Positions 58,494 to 64,000 of a stretch of 64,000 nt of DNA are shown in pieces. The stretch lies in contig JAFGXP010000017.1 in NCBI GenBank assembly GCA_016936535.1, positions 124,001 through 188,000 of the forward strand, given 5' to 3'. Below the pieces are notes generated by a model. It ran no database searches, was not told the DNA's origin, and saw only the letters and a list, made by a program, of their open reading frames with translations. Both the position numbers and the translations under genes were made by a program. Every line of letters begins with the position of its first letter. The first letter of the stretch is position 1. The stretch comes from Thiotrichales bacterium. GTDB taxonomy: Bacteria; Pseudomonadota; Gammaproteobacteria; Thiomicrospirales; Thiomicrospiraceae.

Positions 58494-60194
58494 TTAGCCT
58501 CTGCCTTCTTTTGCATTGCTGTTTATCCACTGACGCAGAACATGCGCCGCCACCTTGGGATCTTTTTCAACAATTGAACGCACCTTATCGAGCAGTTCAT
58601 GCTCGGCTTTGGACTCCGCTTCAACCGAAGCAGCGGTTTTTTGCACCTCTTCGTTCATTTGCTCAAGGGCTTTGGAGATTTCATCAATGTTTTCAATCTC
58701 TTCTATCTCTTGTGGAACCTCTTCTGGGTACTCCAAGACCGTTTTTTCACGCTGAGTCAATTCACGAAGCAGCGGACGCACGACCACCAATAAAATAATC
58801 AGTACCGCCAAGCCAGCTAACAGCTGCTTGACCAGCTCCCAAAACCAAGACTCCTGCCAGATTGGTGTTGCTTGAACCTGCTCCTCGGAAACCACCGCAA
58901 AAGAAGCATTCACCACCGTTAAGGTATCGCCGCGCGCTTCATCCAGCGCGACCGTATCACTGACCAACTGACGGTAACGCTGCAACTCTTCTTCGCTGAG
59001 TGCAAGGCGTTCGACAGTGCCTTCCGTATTCAGCGTGATTTTGTCATCCAGTACCACCGCCACCGATAAACGCCGGATCGAACCAATTGAATTTTTAACA
59101 TGGCTGATAGTACGGTCTAACTCATAATTCCGCGTGGTCTTTTCGCTGGAGTTTTTCACATTCGGATCGGTGTTAGGATTATAGCTCTCTTCGGGAGCAA
59201 GACCGGCGCGGGGCGGTTGATTGGTTAAGGCACCTGGAACCCCTGCTGGACCTTGCTCACGGTTGATTTCGCGCACCTGCTGTTCAGAGCGCACAGCATT
59301 CGGATCTGGCTGGTAATTTTCACGCGTTAACTCTTCCTGGGTAAAATCCAAATCCGCAGTGACTTGAGCGCGCACCTTATCCACGCCGCCAACAATGGGC
59401 GCGAGTAAATCGACAATCCGGTTAGAAAGGGTTTGCTCCACCTGCCGAGTATAGTCAAGCTGCTTCATGCTCATATGCAACATACTATTGCTGGTTCGGC
59501 TTTCGTCGGTCAATAAATTACCGTTTTGATCTACCACGGTTACCGACGTTGGCTCCATGTTAGGAATACTGGAGGAGACGAGATAGACAATTGAGCTGAC
59601 TTGCTCTTCGTTCAGGGAACGACCGGCGTGCAGTTGGACCACTACCGAAGCCGTCGGCTTTTGCTCCTTACGCACAAACACTGAACGTTTTGGTAAGCCG
59701 AGCATCACGCGTGCCGACTTCACCGCATTGATGCTGGCCACCGATTTCGCCAGTTCCCCTTCAAGAGCGCGATGATACTGAGTCGTCTCTTTAAATTGGG
59801 AAATACCAAAACCCTGGTCGCCATCCAACAATTGATAGCCCGTCGCCGCCTGTTTGGGGTAGCCTGCGGCCGCAAGTTTAATTCGAAGTGCATGAACCTG
59901 TTCGGTGGGAACAAGAATCGCTCCGCTGCCACTATCCAACTTATAAGGAACCGCCTCTTGATCAAGCTGCTGAAGGATTTCACTCATCTCTTGGGCTTCA
60001 AGACTGCCCAAAAGCAAGGTATAAGGTTTGGATTGCGCCCAAAACAGAATGCCAACAATCAATGCTAAAGTGGCTGCCAACGCAATCACCAAGCCAACCT
60101 GTTTCGCCACGGGCAAAGCGGTTAAATTGTCAACCATCCGCGAACCCGCACTGGGGTTTAGGGATGAATTAAGGGTCACTTGCGGTTCAGCCAT
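58494..60194 (-). CDS. fliF: Flagellar MS-ring protein FliF
   Basis: A 566-residue ring protein with two membrane helices: about 30-50 (QVGLVIALAATLALIVGILF) and about 445-470 (LVKQLLAGLAVLIILLVVV). Ring-building motifs RMV and YQLLDGDQGFGISQFKE are present, followed by LEGELAKSVASINAVKSARV. The C-terminal cytoplasmic tail (about 530-566) binds FliG. Length is normal. Confidence 0.96.
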   Translation of the reverse strand: MAEPQVTLNSSLNPSAGSRMVDNLTALPVAKQVGLVIALAATLALIVGILFWAQSKPYTLLLGSLEAQEMSEILQQLDQEAVPYKLDSGSGAILVPTEQVHALRIKLAAAGYPKQAATGYQLLDGDQGFGISQFKETTQYHRALEGELAKSVASINAVKSARVMLGLPKRSVFVRKEQKPTASVVVQLHAGRSLNEEQVSSIVYLVSSSIPNMEPTSVTVVDQNGNLLTDESRTSNSMLHMSMKQLDYTRQVEQTLSNRIVDLLAPIVGGVDKVRAQVTADLDFTQEELTRENYQPDPNAVRSEQQVREINREQGPAGVPGALTNQPPRAGLAPEESYNPNTDPNVKNSSEKTTRNYELDRTISHVKNSIGSIRRLSVAVVLDDKITLNTEGTVERLALSEEELQRYRQLVSDTVALDEARGDTLTVVNASFAVVSEEQVQATPIWQESWFWELVKQLLAGLAVLIILLVVVRPLLRELTQREKTVLEYPEEVPQEIEEIENIDEISKALEQMNEEVQKTAASVEAESKAEHELLDKVRSIVEKDPKVAAHVLRQWINSNAKEGRG

Positions 60195-60244
60195 TGCACA
60201 TTCTTTCTAATTTATTTGCAATCCATTCGATTAACACAAGGCCG

Positions 60245-60589
60245 TTAAATTGGCATTTGCGTCACTTCTTTATAAGCTTCGACCAGTTTGTTGCGCACCT
60301 GAGTCATGGCTTGAAAGGCCAAGCTGGCTTTTTGCGCTTGCAACATGACCTCAGAAAGCTCAACCCCTGCCTCACCTCGCTCAAAAGCTTCCCTTTGCGT
60401 CTTCGCCATTCCTTGTTGCTGATTCACCGCTTCAATTGAGTGGCTGAGAAGTTGCGCAAAATTATCCGGCTTTTGCCCAGCTTCGACACCCTGAGGCGCA
60501 GCACCAACCGGTTCAATCGCTTGCGCTTGGGCCTGTGCCGCCAAGGAGCGCATTTGCAACAGTAAACTTTGCGTATCAATGGTGCTCAT
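60245..60589 (-). CDS. fliE: Flagellar hook-basal body protein FliE
   Basis: A 114-residue protein that joins the MS-ring to the rod. C-terminal segments [29 protein letters not shown] (in parts) and the preceding [16 protein letters not shown] are typical. It is the first gene of fliE-fliF-fliG-fliH-fliI-fliJ, with a sigma-54 promoter candidate 60 bases upstream. Confidence 0.95.
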   Translation of the reverse strand: MSTIDTQSLLLQMRSLAAQAQAQAIEPVGAAPQGVEAGQKPDNFAQLLSHSIEAVNQQQGMAKTQREAFERGEAGVELSEVMLQAQKASLAFQAMTQVRNKLVEAYKEVTQMPI

Positions 60590-60648
60590 GAAACCCTTCT
60601 CTCCTTAATATCTGCAGCGCTGAAAGCGGTGTACACCAAAAATTTTAA

Positions 60649-60663
60649 GCATGAGTTATGCCA
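60649..60663 (-). promoter_or_regulatory. Sigma-54 promoter candidate for fliE operon
   Basis: The minus strand reads TGGCATAACTCATGC: GG and GC exactly 10 bases apart (-24 TGGCA, -12 ATGC), about 60 bases before the fliE ATG and downstream of fleR, matching the FleR-dependent class III promoter position known in Pseudomonas and Vibrio. Confidence 0.75.
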
Positions 60664-60740
60664 TATTCTCGCCAAGCGCCAACTCTAGAGTAAAAACTTT
60701 ATACCAGCCGAGTTTAGCTCTTACATCGTGATTCTATTGA

Positions 60741-62123
60741 TTATGGTACCTCATGCCCCTGTTCCTTCAAACGTGCGAGCTTATAGCGTAAGGTTCTTGG
60801 ACTCAGATTGAGCGCTTCGGCAGTTTTTTGACGATGACCACCGTGCTTTTTTAACGTGTGTAGAATCAATTGAATCTCATGTTCCTTTAAATCGTTGACA
60901 GAGAAGTCGCCCGTCGAACCATCCGCGGTCGCTTTTTTGCTGGCGGATTTTAAAACCTCGGGCGCAGCCGCCTCAGCCGAAAAAAAAGCCGCATCGGAAT
61001 CCAATCCATCGTCCAGCAGTATATCGACTTCTTGAATTGTGTCCGAGCTCATTAACAACAAGGCGCGTTGAATCACATTGTCGAGTTCGCGAATATTGCC
61101 AGGCCAAGAATGCTGCAGCAATCGACGCATCGCTTGAGCGGATAAGACCGGCCGTACACGATTGCTGCCACAATGACGCTGAATCAAACGCTCAGCGATC
61201 GCTACAATATCTTTTGGCCGTTCTTTTAGCGGTGCCAAACGTAATGGAAAAACGTTCAGCCGGTAATAAAGGTCCTCACGAAATCGTCCCTGCGCAATGG
61301 CCGTTTTCATTTCGATATTCGACGCACTCAGCACTCGAACATCTAATTGAATCGGCTTGGTGCTGCCAATGCGTTCCACCTCTTTTTCCTGCAACACACG
61401 TAATAATTTGGCTTGTAAATCGGCTTTCATCTCACCGATTTCATCTAAAAACAGTGTTCCACCCTGCGCCTGTTCAAACTTTCCAGGCATGGCTTTGATG
61501 GCACCCGTAAAAGCCCCTTTCTCGTACCCAAACAAGGTCGCTTCAAGCATATTTTCTGGAATCGCTGCACAGTTTATCGCAACAAAGGGCGCCTTGGCTC
61601 GCGGTGATTGCGCATGCAGATAACGCGCTAACACCTCTTTACCGGTACCACTGGCACCACTGATATAAATACTGGCATCACTCTGCGCGACCTTTTTGGC
61701 CATCGCTTTCAATTGCAGCGTCATCGGATCCGCCGCCACAAAATCTTCTTCACTGGCCGCATTACGATTGAAATAAGCTTGGGCTTTTTCCACCAAGACC
61801 TTGGCCGCAAAGGGTTTTTCCAAATAATCGACTGCGCCAAATTTCATCGCTTCAACGGCCTGTTGTACCGTGCCGTAAGCGGTCATCAGCACAATCGGCA
61901 GATAGGGTTTTTGAGCACGAATTTTCTGCATCAGTGTAAAGCCATCCATTCCATCCATGCGAATGTCACTAAACACCATACCAATATCTTCTTCCAGCGC
62001 CTCCAGTGCCTGCTCCGCACTGCTCACCGCCAGAACGTCAAATTGATGCAAATTGAGGATATCGACCAGTGCCTCTTGCAGCTCAGGATCGTCTTCTATC
62101 ACCAAAATTTTGGCAATGCTCAT
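60741..62123 (-). CDS. fleR: Sigma-54-dependent flagellar response regulator FleR/FlrC
   Basis: A 460-residue NtrC-type activator. The receiver (about 1-118) has phosphorylated Asp in VFSDIRMDGMDG. AAA+ domain: Walker A GASGTGKEVLARYLH, the sigma-54 contact GAFTGA, Walker B GGTLFLDEIGEM, and Arg finger region [15 protein letters not shown]-terminal Fis-type helix-turn-helix: HRQKTAEALNLSPRTLRYKLA. It switches on fliE-type promoters after phosphorylation by FleS. Confidence 0.95.
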   Translation of the reverse strand: MSIAKILVIEDDPELQEALVDILNLHQFDVLAVSSAEQALEALEEDIGMVFSDIRMDGMDGFTLMQKIRAQKPYLPIVLMTAYGTVQQAVEAMKFGAVDYLEKPFAAKVLVEKAQAYFNRNAASEEDFVAADPMTLQLKAMAKKVAQSDASIYISGASGTGKEVLARYLHAQSPRAKAPFVAINCAAIPENMLEATLFGYEKGAFTGAIKAMPGKFEQAQGGTLFLDEIGEMKADLQAKLLRVLQEKEVERIGSTKPIQLDVRVLSASNIEMKTAIAQGRFREDLYYRLNVFPLRLAPLKERPKDIVAIAERLIQRHCGSNRVRPVLSAQAMRRLLQHSWPGNIRELDNVIQRALLLMSSDTIQEVDILLDDGLDSDAAFFSAEAAAPEVLKSASKKATADGSTGDFSVNDLKEHEIQLILHTLKKHGGHRQKTAEALNLSPRTLRYKLARLKEQGHEVP

Positions 62124-62173
62124 CGCTTATTTCCTCCAAACTCAACTGCGGCTAGGCCGTCACATCTAAAAAT

Positions 62174-63301
62174 TTATCCATGACGCGGTAAACGCAATCC
62201 AAATTGTGATCCAAATCCTAAAATCGACTTAACCCAAGCCTCACCTTGATGCGCCTCCGCCACCGCTCGCACTACCGCTAACCCCAGACCCGTGCCCTTG
62301 GCGCGACTGGTGTAGAAAGGCTCAAAAATTTTTTCAAGTTTTTCGGTTTCAATCCCTGGGCCATTATCCGACACAATTAGGTCAATAAAATCCCCATTAG
62401 CTTGCACACTGAGTCGAATCACCGCTTGCGGACCGCGGCTGTGCTCCAGAGCATTATTGATTAAATTTTGCAGCGCGGTAGAAAGCGCATCCATATCCCC
62501 CAAAACCTGCAGATTACCCGCACTTTGATCATAATGCACCTCGGCTGAACTCTGCTCAATCCGCGCCTGCATATGCGCTAGGGTTTGGGTCATTAAGTCT
62601 GACACTTTGAGTGGTGTTTGCGAACTTTTTCCGCCTTTAGCGTACTGCAACATATCTTGCACCAAAGCTTCGAGGTGCTGCAGACTGGTCAAAATTTTGG
62701 CGCTGAATTTTTGCTGTTGCACGGGTGTTAATTCGGCTTCGTCCAATTGAGAGGCATAAAGCAATGCCGAGGCTAAGGGGGTGCGGATTTGATGCGCTAA
62801 AGACGCGGCCATCTCCCCCATCGAAGAGAGTCGTTGCTGGCGGCTAATCTGCTGTTGTAAACGTCGTGCCTCGGTGACCTCTTGCAGCAAAAGAATTCGC
62901 CCAAGCTCCGCATCGAGCGCCGTATTAGTCAATTGAAAAATACGACCTTGAGGGGTAATCAACTCACCGCCGCGCTGGCGTTTTTCGAAGGTGCGCGCCT
63001 GAACATCGAGCCACGGCTGATTCAAGACCTCACCCAACAAAACCTGGGCACTGGGATTGAGTTCGGTCACTTGATTATCGGGGTTGAGCACCACCACTGC
63101 GGCAGGCAAAAGAGCCAATAAACGGGTTAAACGCTCTGCAACGCGCGCTTTTTCCATGTCACTTTGCGCCAGTTGCGCCTGCAACTGAGCGGTGCGGGCT
63201 TGTAAAGCATGATAGCTTTCGGTTAAGCGCTCGGACGTCTCGGTAAAAAGAACAAAAGCTTCTTCTAACTGTTGGAGGCGTTGCTGATCGGCTGTGTGCA
63301 A
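62174..63301 (-). CDS. fleS: Flagellar sensor histidine kinase FleS/FlrB
   Basis: A 375-residue cytoplasmic kinase. A coiled coil (about 1-70) leads to a PAS domain (about 65-155, VVLNPDNQVTELNPSAQVLL). The H-box is SLAHQIRTPLASAL, the N-box QNLINNALEHS, and the ATP lid DNGPGIETEKLEKIFEPFYTS. The start I prefer is TTG 63301 (AGGGG about 8 bases upstream), which avoids overlap with fleQ; the frame is open up to 63391. It phosphorylates FleR. Confidence 0.92.
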   Translation of the reverse strand: MHTADQQRLQQLEEAFVLFTETSERLTESYHALQARTAQLQAQLAQSDMEKARVAERLTRLLALLPAAVVVLNPDNQVTELNPSAQVLLGEVLNQPWLDVQARTFEKRQRGGELITPQGRIFQLTNTALDAELGRILLLQEVTEARRLQQQISRQQRLSSMGEMAASLAHQIRTPLASALLYASQLDEAELTPVQQQKFSAKILTSLQHLEALVQDMLQYAKGGKSSQTPLKVSDLMTQTLAHMQARIEQSSAEVHYDQSAGNLQVLGDMDALSTALQNLINNALEHSRGPQAVIRLSVQANGDFIDLIVSDNGPGIETEKLEKIFEPFYTSRAKGTGLGLAVVRAVAEAHQGEAWVKSILGFGSQFGLRLPRHG

Positions 63302-63311
63302 GAATGGACCC

Positions 63312-64000
63312 CTAATTGAGTTCGTATTTACGAATTTTTTCAACCAAGGTGGTGCGATTGGTTTTAAGCAACTTAGCGGCTTGCGAAACATTTCCTTCGG
63401 TCGCGCTTAAGGCACTTTGAATCAATTTGACCTCCATTTCAACCAAATAGGATTTCAGATCGACCCCACTTTGCCAATCCACCGCCGAGTCCACATTCAA
63501 ACTGGCAGACTCTTGCGCTATTGCTTCCTGCGTATTCAAGGACTGGATGTCACAATCGGCACTCGCATCGGTTGCAATATCCGGGTCTGCTAACACAGTG
63601 GCTTCGATTTGATAACGTGATGGCAGATCAATAAAATCGACAGTGCCGCCCTCAAATAAAATGCTCAAGCGCTCGGCCAAATTACCAAGTTCGCGCACAT
63701 TCCCAGGCCAATCGTAGGCTTGTAAAGCAGCAGAAGCCGCCTCGGTTAAGCTGGGCGTTGCTCTGCCATTTTGTTGCATTTGGCGAAACATAAAGTCGAG
63801 TAGTTCAGGAATATCTTGCGGTCGCTCGCGCAAAGCCGGCATTTCAATCGGAAAAACATTAAGACGATAATACAAGTCTTCACGGAAATAGCCGTCGGCA
63901 ATGTGATTTTCCAATTGACGATGCGTCGCGGCAATCACCCGTACATCGCATTGAAAAGTGCTGTTGCCTCCGACTCGCTCATAACGACGCTCCTGTAGAA
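63312..64000 (-). CDS. fleQ: Master flagellar activator FleQ/FlrA, C-terminal part (5' end outside window)
   Basis: About 229 residues of an NtrC-family protein; the frame runs off the window. It enters at [11 protein letters not shown] in the AAA+ domain after the Walker B region. [12 protein letters not shown] and [26 protein letters not shown] (in parts) follow, then NLAERL and the Fis-type DNA-binding helix-turn-helix [20 protein letters not shown]. Position upstream of fleSR and lineage order identify it as FleQ/FlrA, which starts the flagellar cascade; its N-terminal receiver-like domain cannot be seen. Confidence 0.88.
   Translation of the reverse strand, partial: LQERRYERVGGNSTFQCDVRVIAATHRQLENHIADGYFREDLYYRLNVFPIEMPALRERPQDIPELLDFMFRQMQQNGRATPSLTEAASAALQAYDWPGNVRELGNLAERLSILFEGGTVDFIDLPSRYQIEATVLADPDIATDASADCDIQSLNTQEAIAQESASLNVDSAVDWQSGVDLKSYLVEMEVKLIQSALSATEGNVSQAAKLLKTNRTTLVEKIRKYELN

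Overview
The window looks like a chromosomal segment of a motile gammaproteobacterium, probably a sulfur oxidiser of the Thiomicrospira / Hydrogenovibrio / Thiomicrorhabdus type. The evidence is the Pseudomonas/Vibrio-like sigma-54 flagellar gene order (fleQ-fleS-fleR-fliEFGHIJ ... fliKLMNOPQR-flhBA-flhFG-fliA-cheYZA), proteobacterial housekeeping genes of gammaproteobacterial type, and repeat-rich secreted proteins resembling those seen in sulfur bacteria. The genus is inferred from protein character, not from a marker gene.

Layout. 0-6.3 kb: end of a guanine-deaminase-like gene, a four-sensor GGDEF/EAL protein, an ABC exporter, and folD on the other strand. 6.6-16.2 kb: one plus-strand gene train with an RND pump (periplasmic adaptor with a Met-rich insertion, inner-membrane pump with a Cys-containing tail), two secreted low-complexity Gly/Tyr/Met/Pro-rich proteins, a membrane-anchored TPR-like protein, a membrane-anchored coiled-coil protein and a dynamin-like GTPase. 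This is the best candidate for an undescribed system. 16.3-17.7 kb: tRNA genes (Pro-His-Arg-Pro and Ser) with two decayed transposase fragments between them. 17.9-25.0 kb: ogt-like gene, serS, crcB, rarA, lolA, ftsK. 25.6-27.3 kb: trxB and a Mip/FkpA-type isomerase. 27.3-28.1 kb: a gene-free stretch with hairpins and short repeats. 28.1-28.9 kb: a NIF3-like single-domain protein and a small membrane protein.

29-64 kb is almost entirely chemotaxis and flagellar biosynthesis. Minus-strand cheR-cheB and a short chemoreceptor come first. A plus-strand module follows: a FliK-like protein, cheW, cheY, a STAS protein and an FhlB-like protein. Then comes the long minus-strand flagellar block, read from the right: fleQ (cut by the window end), fleS, fleR, fliE-J, fliK, a chemoreceptor-like gene, motA, motB, fliL-R, flhB, flhA, flhF, flhG, fliA, cheY, cheZ, cheA and a cheW-like gene. 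The regulators (FleQ, FleSR, FliA), the export apparatus, the C-ring, the stator and the chemotaxis pathway lie together. Promoter-like sigma-54 sites can be read upstream of fliE and of the first chemoreceptor. Unusual points are the stator and receptor genes inserted between fliK and fliL, the three 36-residue acidic repeats in CheA where a P2 domain would be expected, and a second FliK-like/FlhB-like pair.
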